Of a stretch of DNA of 64,000 nt, positions 53,575 through 61,297 are shown one piece after another (positions within the stretch are counted from its first letter, which is position 1; every line of letters starts with the position of its first letter). The stretch spans positions 60,744 through 124,743 of the forward strand of contig NZ_JAUQOP010000013.1 in NCBI RefSeq assembly GCF_030580855.1. The letters run 5' to 3'. Source of the stretch: Pseudomonas citrullilanati (GTDB lineage: Bacteria > Pseudomonadota > Gammaproteobacteria > Pseudomonadales > Pseudomonadaceae). The notes under the pieces were generated by a model. It was not told the DNA's origin, searched no databases, and was given only the letters and a program-made list of their open reading frames with translations. Made by a program: the position numbers and the translations under genes.

Positions 53575-55506
53575 ATGCTTGAGAATAACCCCCAGACGCC
53601 GCGCATAAACCAGGAGCAGCGCTTTCGCTTGCTCATCGACGCCGTGGTCGACTACGCGATCTACATGACCGATCCCTCGGGCATCATCACCAGTTGGAAC
53701 TCCGGTGCCCGGCGTTTCAAGGGGTATGAGGAAGCGGAGATCCTCGGCGAGCATTTCTCGCGTTTCTACACCGAACAGGACCGCGCCGCCGGCCTGCCGC
53801 AGCGGGCGTTGGAGACCGCCGTGCGCGAGGGGCGTTTCGAGGGCGAGGGCTGGCGGGTGCGCAAGGACGGCACGCTGTTCTGGTCCCACGTGGTCATCGA
53901 CCCGATCATCGACAGCCAGAGCGGGGAGTTGCTCGGGTTCGCCAAGATCACCCGCGACCTGACCGACCGCAAGATGGCCGAGGAAACCCTCAAGCAAAGC
54001 GAGCAGCAGTTCCGCCTGCTGGTGCAAAGCGTCACCGACTACGCCATCTACATGCTCGACCCTGACGGCCAGGTCACCAACTGGAACCAGGGTGCGCAGC
54101 GCATCAAGGGCTACCTGCCGATCGAAGCCATCGGCCAGCATTTCTCGATGTTCTACACCCCCGAGGACCGTGCCGCCGGTGAACCGCAACGGGCATTGAG
54201 CGTCGCCGCCAGCGAGGGCCGTTTCGAAAAGAAGGGTTGGCGCGTGCGCAAGGATGGCACGCGATTCCTCGCCCACGTGGTCATCGATGCGATCCGCAGC
54301 GACACCGGGACCCTGCTGGGGTTTGCCAAGATCACCCGCGACATCACCGATGCCACCCAGGCGCAGCAGGCCCTGGAGCAGGCGCGCGAGGCCCTGTTCC
54401 AGTCGCAGAAACTGCACGCCATCGGCCAGCTCACGGGCGGCATCGCCCACGACTTCAATAACCTGTTGACGGTCATCCTCGGCAACCTGGAGATCGTGCG
54501 CAAGCGCATGCCCGGCGATCCGAAAGTTGCCCAGTTGCTCGACAACGCCACCCAGGGCGCGTTGCGGGGCGTATCGCTGACCCAACGGATGCTGGCGTTT
54601 GCCCGACGGCAGAAACTCAGTTCCGAATCGGTCGAGTTGCCGGCGCTGGTGCAGGGCATCAGTGGCTTGCTGCAGAGCTCCATGGGCCCTTCGATCCACC
54701 TCCAGACCCGTTTTGCCGAGACGCTGTCGCCGGTGCTGGCCGACGTCAACCAGCTGGAACTGGCCATCCTCAACCTGGCGACCAACGCCCGGGACGCCAT
54801 GCCCCACGGCGGCCGTATCCTGATCGCCGCCGAAGAGTGCCAGGCAGACGAGGCCGGGCCGCAGGCGCCGCTGAAGCCGGGGCGCTATGTCTGCCTGTCG
54901 ATCACCGATGAAGGCGAGGGCATGGACGAGGCGACGCTGGCCTCGGCCGTGGACCCGTTCTTCACCACCAAGGGCGTCGGCAAGGGCACGGGCCTGGGCT
55001 TGTCCATGGTGCACGGCCTGGCCGAGCAGCTGGGCGGCCGCTTGATCCTCAAGAGCCAGAAAGGCGTCGGCACCAGTGCGCAACTGTGGTTGCCGCTGGC
55101 CGACACCTCGGCGCCGGAGAAGACCGCGATCGAGGCAACGACGGCGCCGGCGGTCCAAGAATTGCTGGTGCTGGTGGTGGACGACGACAGCCTGGTGCTG
55201 ACCAGTACCCGCCTGTTGATCGAAGACCTCGGGCATCGGGTCCTGTCTGCGCACTCCGGATCCCAGGCCCTGGAGTTGCACGCGCGCAACCCGGACATCG
55301 ACCTGGTGATCACCGACATGGCCATGCCGCAGATGGACGGGGCCCAGTTGGCGAAGTCGCTGCGCGACCGGCAGCCGGACCTGCCCATCATCCTCGCCAC
55401 CGGCTACGCCGAACGGCTGGAGGGCTTCGCCAGTGAATTGCCGCGCCTGACCAAGCCGTTCAAGCAGATCGACCTGGTGCAGGTCATCGGGCAGGCGATG
55501 ACGTAG
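53575..55506 (+). CDS. Hybrid sensor histidine kinase with two PAS domains and a receiver domain
   Basis: 643-aa cytoplasmic hybrid kinase without membrane helices. Two similar PAS-PAC units (about 13-135 and 142-265) share NWNxGAQRIKGY-type and GxxWRVRKDGTxF segments. HisKA follows with H292 in GGIAHDFNNLLTVI, then a HATPase with NLATNARDAMPHGG and GTGLGLSMVHGLAEQLGG, and a receiver with D581 in LVITDMAMPQMDG. ATG 53575 is chosen because any earlier start would translate the REP elements. With no output domain, it must hand phosphate on to an unlinked partner. The signal could be redox or light-like through PAS cofactors, but nothing in the sequence decides. Confidence 0.9.
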   Translation: MLENNPQTPRINQEQRFRLLIDAVVDYAIYMTDPSGIITSWNSGARRFKGYEEAEILGEHFSRFYTEQDRAAGLPQRALETAVREGRFEGEGWRVRKDGTLFWSHVVIDPIIDSQSGELLGFAKITRDLTDRKMAEETLKQSEQQFRLLVQSVTDYAIYMLDPDGQVTNWNQGAQRIKGYLPIEAIGQHFSMFYTPEDRAAGEPQRALSVAASEGRFEKKGWRVRKDGTRFLAHVVIDAIRSDTGTLLGFAKITRDITDATQAQQALEQAREALFQSQKLHAIGQLTGGIAHDFNNLLTVILGNLEIVRKRMPGDPKVAQLLDNATQGALRGVSLTQRMLAFARRQKLSSESVELPALVQGISGLLQSSMGPSIHLQTRFAETLSPVLADVNQLELAILNLATNARDAMPHGGRILIAAEECQADEAGPQAPLKPGRYVCLSITDEGEGMDEATLASAVDPFFTTKGVGKGTGLGLSMVHGLAEQLGGRLILKSQKGVGTSAQLWLPLADTSAPEKTAIEATTAPAVQELLVLVVDDDSLVLTSTRLLIEDLGHRVLSAHSGSQALELHARNPDIDLVITDMAMPQMDGAQLAKSLRDRQPDLPIILATGYAERLEGFASELPRLTKPFKQIDLVQVIGQAMT

Positions 55507-55629
55507 GCTCTGTGTAAAAGGTCTTGAGACGAGGGTGAGGCGAGCCGGTCTTCAACGCGGCATGACCGAGTATCAGGGCTCTTCAGGCAGAGCCTGGGTG
55601 CCTCTGGTCCATTGCCTTGAACTTGCCCG

Positions 55630-56217
55630 GTGGCCACGGTTTCCAACGATCCCGACTTGTCACCAGCGATCGTTCACGCAATGCCCAGAATATTGACCGG
55701 CCAGGTGCCGGAAGAAGAATTGACCGAACACAACGCCAAACTGTTCGGTTCGCCCAAGGAGCGACTGGATTTCTACCGCCGCGAGATCCAGTACGAAACC
55801 AGCATCCTCGCCAATCGGACCGATGCCTACCTGGCTGCCCAGTCCTTCCTGGTGATCGCCTTTGCCTCGTGCATGGCCAACCTGAACCCGGAATGGGGCA
55901 AGCTCTTCACCCTGGTCGTGCCGCCGTTCCTGGCGCTGCTGGGGTTCTTGAGTTCGCTCAACGCCTGGCCGGGAATTCGAGCCGCCTACGAGATTATCGA
56001 CCACTGGCACTTCAAGCAGAGCGAATTGCTGCGGGCCGAGCCGGTCATGGGCCTGGTCTACGATGAATCGCCGTTGTTCAGCGAACGGGAATCGACCCAC
56101 AAGGGCTACCGCAAGTCGTTGCTGTTTTCCGTGCGCACGCCGTGGATCTTCGCCACGTTCTGGGTGCTATTGGGGGCGTATGCAGTGCTTATCCAGGTCA
56201 CGGACCCGGTGGGCTGA
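55630..56217 (+). CDS. Hypothetical membrane protein (195 aa)
   Basis: Unrecognised. A polar N-terminus with an amphipathic helix (KERLDFYRREIQYETSILANR, in two pieces) precedes two adjacent hydrophobic segments (FLVIAFASCMANL and FTLVVPPFLALLGFLSSL) and a third near the end (TPWIFATFWVLLGAYAVLI). This resembles small SLATT-like or RipA-like membrane proteins only in layout. The start is unsure: GTG 55630 or ATG 55681, neither with a clear ribosome-binding site. Convergent with the antiporter gene 3 bp away. Confidence 0.7.
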   Translation: MATVSNDPDLSPAIVHAMPRILTGQVPEEELTEHNAKLFGSPKERLDFYRREIQYETSILANRTDAYLAAQSFLVIAFASCMANLNPEWGKLFTLVVPPFLALLGFLSSLNAWPGIRAAYEIIDHWHFKQSELLRAEPVMGLVYDESPLFSERESTHKGYRKSLLFSVRTPWIFATFWVLLGAYAVLIQVTDPVG

Positions 56218-56220
56218 GAC

Positions 56221-57558
56221 TCAGCGCGTTTTCTGGCGCTCGTACCAGGCCAGGGTCGGTTGTGTGCTGACCCCATGGACCAGGATGCTCAGGGCTACCA
56301 CCGACAGCGTGAGGTTGATGCACAGCTGCGCCGCTGGCGGCGCCAGGTCGTGGTTCAAGGCAAAGAACAGGTAGAACAAGCTGCCGATGCCGCGAATGCC
56401 GAACCAGCCGATCAGCAACCGTTGTGGTCCGTCCAGCAGGCGACCCCACGGCATGGCCAGCACGCTCAATGGCCGGATGACCGCGAACAGCAGGGCACCA
56501 ATGGCCAGGGCCCGCCAATCCCAATGCGTGGCGAGCACCACCCCCAGCAGCGTCACCAGGAACACCTCCATCGCGCGCTCCACCAGGCTGCCGAAGGCCA
56601 GCATGTCGCTCATCATCACCCCGGCGGCCACCTGGCCATCGCCCAGGGCCTGGGTGTCACCCAGTACGGCCTGGCGCGGGTCGACGGCCTCGTGGCCAAC
56701 CACCGGTTGCACCAGGTGTTCCGCCGGCGGGGCATCCTCTTCATCGGCGGCTTGCACCTCGGCCTGGCGCAGGCCGAGCCCGGCGGCGAATACCGAGAGA
56801 AAGCCATAGGCATGCACCGACTCGGCGGCGACGTACGCGAGGGCAATCAGCGCCAGGGCCAGGTAGTCGTTGGGCGACAGCGTGCTGTCGGCGTTCTTGA
56901 TGCGCATCGACAAGGTCAGCTTGCCAATCCCGCGGCCCATCCAATAGCCGATCAGCAAACCCGCCGGCACGGCCCACAGCACATTGCGCAAGACCCACTC
57001 GCCGAGAAAGCCGCTGCCGTCGCCGCGCATCATCAGCAGCCCGAGAATCACGAACGGGAAGGCCGAGCCATCGTTCAACCCGGCCTCACCGGAGAGGCCG
57101 AAGCGCACCCGGTCGTCGTCCCGCGCATCGTTGACCTGGACCAGCGCCGCCAGTACCGGGTCGGTGGGCGCCAGCATCGCCCCGATCAGCATCGACACCC
57201 CCCAACCGAGGCCGAACAGGTAATGCAGCGCCAGGCACAGACCGGCGATGGACAGCATCATCACCGGGCCCGCCAACCCATAGGCGACGCGCCAGGTGCG
57301 GTTGTTCAGGGGCAGGCGCAGCTTGAGGCCGCTGACGAACAACGAGAACACCACCGCGATCTCGGTGAGGTGCTCCATCCAGACGGACGAATCGGCGATG
57401 TCCAGTTTCAGCAACCCCAGCCCCGCCGGGCCGATGGCAACCCCCAGCACCAGGCACATGGCGGAAGTGGTCACCGGCATCCAGCGCAGGTAGGACGAGG
57501 TGAGGGCCAAGGTCAACAAGACGGCACCGAGCACCGCTACCCACACTGTGAAGATCAT
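56221..57558 (-). CDS. Cation:proton antiporter, NhaP (CPA1) type
   Basis: 445-aa inner-membrane antiporter exchanging Na+ or K+ for protons. About 12 hydrophobic segments, with the CPA1 ion-site motifs LAPTDPVLAALVQV and SGEAGLNDGSAFPFV. A hydrophilic insert of about 50 residues (AEVQAADEEDAPPAEHL onwards, about 270-320) between two helices is not usual in NhaP and may be cytoplasmic and regulatory. ATG 57558 has AAGGAG upstream at 6 bp. Confidence 0.87.
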   Translation of the reverse strand: MIFTVWVAVLGAVLLTLALTSSYLRWMPVTTSAMCLVLGVAIGPAGLGLLKLDIADSSVWMEHLTEIAVVFSLFVSGLKLRLPLNNRTWRVAYGLAGPVMMLSIAGLCLALHYLFGLGWGVSMLIGAMLAPTDPVLAALVQVNDARDDDRVRFGLSGEAGLNDGSAFPFVILGLLMMRGDGSGFLGEWVLRNVLWAVPAGLLIGYWMGRGIGKLTLSMRIKNADSTLSPNDYLALALIALAYVAAESVHAYGFLSVFAAGLGLRQAEVQAADEEDAPPAEHLVQPVVGHEAVDPRQAVLGDTQALGDGQVAAGVMMSDMLAFGSLVERAMEVFLVTLLGVVLATHWDWRALAIGALLFAVIRPLSVLAMPWGRLLDGPQRLLIGWFGIRGIGSLFYLFFALNHDLAPPAAQLCINLTLSVVALSILVHGVSTQPTLAWYERQKTR

Positions 57559-57764
57559 GGTCGCTCCTTGGCTGGCATTGGGATGTGTTTCGCGGGGCTC
57601 ATGGGCATTCGAGACCGGGAGCCAAGCGAGGGTTCCCGCTAAAACACCATCGCCCCGTTTATCCGGCGGCCTGTTCATCCAAGGGAATTTTTCCCTATGC
57701 CCGGCGCTCTGCACCAAGAGAGACGTTCTGATTCAGCGTCCTGCCGTGAACCAAAGAGGCCCTT

Positions 57765-59150
57765 ATGACTGCGCTGACACCCCTCCAATCCCGGCCTGCC
57801 ACCCTCCATCCCGTCATGGATGCCGGGCAGGTGCGCCAATGCTATGAACGGCTGCTCCAGGGCCCGGACGATGCGCAGCAACAAGCCGTCGCCCAGGCTT
57901 TTCTCCAGTCGTGCCTGGAACAGGCCAAGGCCTTGCCCCAGGAACCCCCCGACGACCCCCAGGCCCTGCAAGCCTGGGTCGAAGCGCACAGCGCCGGTGT
58001 GGCCCGGCAATACGCCGATTACCTGGAACGACGTAAAAGCGGCGGCCCGCGGGAGTACTTCAGCGGCAAGGCCCACGCCCTGTACTTCCTGCAAGCCGTG
58101 GCGCCGACCAAACTGGTGGACGGGGCCTGGCTATACGGTGTGCTGAAACACTGGCACGACCACCGGTTCGACGGACTGCTGTGCACCTACCTGGAAGAGC
58201 TGGGCGACGGCCACCCGGGGCAGAACCATGTGGTGATCTACCGCAAGCTGCTCGCCGAACACGGCCTGGTCGACATGCCGGACATCGCCGACGAGCGCTA
58301 CCTGCAAGGCGCGGTGCAACTGGCGCTGGGCTATGCGGGCGATGAGTACCTGCCGGAAGTCATCGGCTACAACCTGGGCTACGAACAGTTGCCCTTGCAT
58401 TTGCTGATCAGCGCCTACGAACTGACCGAGCTGGACATCGATCCGTACTATTTCACCCTCCACGTGACCATCGACAACGCCAGCACCGGCCATGCCCACA
58501 AGGCCGTCCAGGCCTTGATGCAACTGATGCCGATGGCGGCGGACCGCGAGTCGTTCTGGCAGCGGGTCAGCCTGGGCTATCGCCTCAACGACCTGGGGCA
58601 GGGCAGCCGGGCAATCATCGAATCCTTCGACCTCTATCGCGAAGTGCTGGACATGCTCGAACGCAAGCGCCCGTTCGGCCAGCACATGCATTCCGACTAC
58701 TGCAAGTTCGAAGGCAAGACCGTCAACCAGTGGCTGGCGGCCCCCGGCCAGTTGGAAGGTTTTCTCGATGCGATGCAGAACAAAGGCTGGATCAAGCGTC
58801 ACCAGGACCCGCAGGACAGCCGCTTCTGGACGTTGATCGAAGGCGCCGGCGCGGCGATGTTCGGCGTGTTCAGCCCCTATGAAAAACAACTGCTGCACGA
58901 CTGGATCGCCGGCGACTGGCTGAAGCAGGGCGACCGCAGCCGTCCGCGCCGCAACGTCGGCACCACCGGCGAGCCGCAGACGCCGGTGGAGGATCCGGAT
59001 GTGCAGAGCCTGCAACAGACGCTGCGCAGCCAGTCCGCCGACGAACAGATGCAGACGCTGATGCCCTGGCTTTCGGCGCGTTGCCACAGCCACCCGGCCG
59101 GCTTGCTGGCCACGCGTCGATTCATCGAACTCAAGTCCGCCATCCGCTAG
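57765..59150 (+). CDS. Iron-containing redox enzyme family protein (haem-oxygenase-like diiron oxidase fold)
   Basis: 461-aa protein resembling the haem-oxygenase-like diiron oxidase (HDO) superfamily. Candidate iron ligands are in FDGLLCTYLEELGDGHPGQN, then the His of LLAEHGL, YELTELDIDPYYF, and DNASTGHAHKAVQAL. HDO enzymes oxidise or cleave amino acids and fatty acids, often in natural product pathways. It is the first gene of a compact operon with a methyltransferase, a YbdK ligase and LigD (10 bp to the methyltransferase). It has no signal peptide. Substrate unknown. Confidence 0.78.
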   Translation: MTALTPLQSRPATLHPVMDAGQVRQCYERLLQGPDDAQQQAVAQAFLQSCLEQAKALPQEPPDDPQALQAWVEAHSAGVARQYADYLERRKSGGPREYFSGKAHALYFLQAVAPTKLVDGAWLYGVLKHWHDHRFDGLLCTYLEELGDGHPGQNHVVIYRKLLAEHGLVDMPDIADERYLQGAVQLALGYAGDEYLPEVIGYNLGYEQLPLHLLISAYELTELDIDPYYFTLHVTIDNASTGHAHKAVQALMQLMPMAADRESFWQRVSLGYRLNDLGQGSRAIIESFDLYREVLDMLERKRPFGQHMHSDYCKFEGKTVNQWLAAPGQLEGFLDAMQNKGWIKRHQDPQDSRFWTLIEGAGAAMFGVFSPYEKQLLHDWIAGDWLKQGDRSRPRRNVGTTGEPQTPVEDPDVQSLQQTLRSQSADEQMQTLMPWLSARCHSHPAGLLATRRFIELKSAIR

Positions 59151-59160
59151 GGAGCCCTGC

Positions 59161-60162
59161 ATGAATCAGGAAGAACGCCTGTCCACCTCAGATCTGGCGC
59201 TGTTGCAACTGGGCCGGCGGCTGCAAGCCGATGGCTATCGGTTCATCACCCCGACGCCGCTGACCCATGAGCGGGTCAACCAGCGGCCTGGCAACGAACG
59301 TTCCAAGACCCTGCGGGACGTGTTTGGCTGGTCACGGCCGTTCGCCCCGGGGTTGATCTCGGCCGATGAGCAGGGGCAATTGCAGGAAGCTGAAGTATTG
59401 GAGGAGCGCGACGGCCTGCTGCGCAGTCGGGTGCGCTGGTCGAGCCTGGACGGTTTGCTGTTTGCCCATTCGCAGTTTCCCACCGAGGCGACCGACGCGG
59501 TGTTCTTCGGCCCGGACAGCTACCGGTTCGCCCAACTGATCCATGCCCATTTGCAACAGAACTTCACCGCGGTGCACCGCGCCGTGGACATCGGCTGCGG
59601 CGCTGGCGTCGGCGCGATCGTGATCGCCCGGGCCCGGCGCGAGGCCCAGGTGCTGGCGCTGGACATCAACCCGCTGGCCCTGCGCCTGACGGCGGTGAAT
59701 GCGGCGCTCGGCGAGGTGGCCAACGTCGAGATCGCCCGTAGCGATGTCCTCCAGGACGTCGAGGGCGATTTCGACCTGATCGTCGCCAACCCACCGTACA
59801 TGGCCGACCCGTCGGAGCGCGCCTATCGCCACGGTGGCGGCGTATTGGGCGCCGGGCTGTCGCTGCGCATCGTCGAGCAGGCCTTGCCCCGGCTGACCCC
59901 GGGCGGTTCGCTGGTGCTCTATACCGGAGTGGCGATGGTCGATGGCCGCGACCCGTTCCTGGAAGCCCTGGAGAAGTGGCGCGACTCGGCGGAATTTGGT
60001 TGGACCTACAAGGAATTGGACCCGGATGTGTTCGGCGAGGAACTGCTGACCCCGGGTTACCAGGACGTGGAAAGGATCGCCGTGGTGGCGTTGGTCGTGA
60101 CCCGCATTGGCGCGGGTATCGGAGGGATTGTCGATGAACAGGCGTCTGAAGTTCGGCATTGA
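59161..60162 (+). CDS. Class I SAM-dependent methyltransferase with NPPY motif
   Basis: 333-aa methyltransferase. SAM-binding motif I is VDIGCGAGVGAIVIA (about 140-154), acidic motif II ALDINPLALR, and NPPY (about 210-213) in LIVANPPYMADPSE, as in PrmC/HemK-type enzymes that methylate glutamine or adenine side groups. The 100-residue N-terminal part is not typical of PrmC. It overlaps the YbdK gene by 29 bp, and 10 bp separates it from the HDO-type gene. Confidence 0.87.
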   Translation: MNQEERLSTSDLALLQLGRRLQADGYRFITPTPLTHERVNQRPGNERSKTLRDVFGWSRPFAPGLISADEQGQLQEAEVLEERDGLLRSRVRWSSLDGLLFAHSQFPTEATDAVFFGPDSYRFAQLIHAHLQQNFTAVHRAVDIGCGAGVGAIVIARARREAQVLALDINPLALRLTAVNAALGEVANVEIARSDVLQDVEGDFDLIVANPPYMADPSERAYRHGGGVLGAGLSLRIVEQALPRLTPGGSLVLYTGVAMVDGRDPFLEALEKWRDSAEFGWTYKELDPDVFGEELLTPGYQDVERIAVVALVVTRIGAGIGGIVDEQASEVRH

Positions 60163-61297
60163 AGAGGAGTACTTCGTCACCGACCTGCAAACCCGGTGCA
60201 TGCCCGACAGGCCGCCTGCCCAGGCCGTGGCGGCCTGTCGGGCCGAACTGGGCGAGCATTTCGCCCATGAAATGTTCCAGAGCCAGGTCGAGATGGCGTC
60301 GCCCATCTTGCGCAGCCTGTCCGAGGCCGCCGACTACCTGACCGGGGTGCGCAGCGGCCTGACCCAGTGCCTCGCGCCGTTTGGCCTGGGCCTGCTCAGC
60401 GCCGGCTCCCACCCCATGGCCACCCAGGGCTTGCAACCCACCGACGAGCTGCACTTCCAGCAACTGTTCGACGATTACCAGCGCGTGGCGCGCCGCAGCG
60501 TGCTGTCGGGCCTGCACGTGCATGTCGAGGTGCCGGTGGACCGCGACCGGGTGCGGGTGATGAACGAGATCCTGCCGTGGCTGCCGATGTTCCTCGCGCT
60601 GAGTGCCTCCTCACCGTTCTGGAACGGCGCCTACACCGGCTTCAGCAGTTACCGCCAGGTGGCCTGTGATGAATGGCCGCGCATGGGGGTGCCGGAATAC
60701 TTCCAGGACGAACTGGCGTTCTCCGGCTACGTGAACCTGCTGATGCGCACCGGCTCGATTCATCAGCCCAGCGATTGCTGGTGGATCCTGCGCCCGTCAT
60801 CCCGATACCCCACGCTGGAACTGCGCATTTGCGATGCCTGCCCGCGGGTCGAGGATGTGTTGTGCCTCGTCTCGCTGTTCCGGGTGATGGTGGCCCACGC
60901 CATCGACCAACCCCAGCCAGGCGCCGGGTACAGCCTGACCTCCCATTGGACCCTCAAGGAAAACCGCTGGCGGGCCAAGCGCCACGGCATCCTGGCGGAG
61001 TTCATCGCCGAGGGCCAGGAACAGCCGATGCTCATCGGTGAATGGCTGACCGTGGCCGAGCAGACCTTCGGCGAGACCGCCGACGCCCTGGGCTGCCCGG
61101 ACGTGTTCAAGCAGGCGCGGCGCATCGTCCAGGAAGGCACCAGCGCCGACCGCCAGATCGTGCTCTACGAACAAGGCTTGCTGCTGGGCGATTCCACCGA
61201 GCAGGCCTTGAGCCGCGTGGTCGATCAATTGGTGTCGGAGAGCGCCGGGCTGCCGGTGGCCGATCCGACGCTGCAACACGTCGCAGGTGGACAATGA
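60134..61297 (+). CDS. ybdK: Carboxylate-amine ligase, YbdK type (glutamate-cysteine ligase 2 family)
   Basis: 387-aa ATP-dependent ligase of the GCS2 family. The N-terminal signature is FGIEEEYFVTD, then AHEMFQSQVEMASP, LHVHVEVP and ELRICDACPRVED, all metal- or substrate-binding parts of the fold. E. coli YbdK has weak gamma-glutamylcysteine ligase activity, and its true substrate is unclear. Start ATG 60134 has GGAGGG at 7 bp. Overlaps with both neighbours show one operon with the methyltransferase and ligD. Confidence 0.9.
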   Translation: MNRRLKFGIEEEYFVTDLQTRCMPDRPPAQAVAACRAELGEHFAHEMFQSQVEMASPILRSLSEAADYLTGVRSGLTQCLAPFGLGLLSAGSHPMATQGLQPTDELHFQQLFDDYQRVARRSVLSGLHVHVEVPVDRDRVRVMNEILPWLPMFLALSASSPFWNGAYTGFSSYRQVACDEWPRMGVPEYFQDELAFSGYVNLLMRTGSIHQPSDCWWILRPSSRYPTLELRICDACPRVEDVLCLVSLFRVMVAHAIDQPQPGAGYSLTSHWTLKENRWRAKRHGILAEFIAEGQEQPMLIGEWLTVAEQTFGETADALGCPDVFKQARRIVQEGTSADRQIVLYEQGLLLGDSTEQALSRVVDQLVSESAGLPVADPTLQHVAGGQ

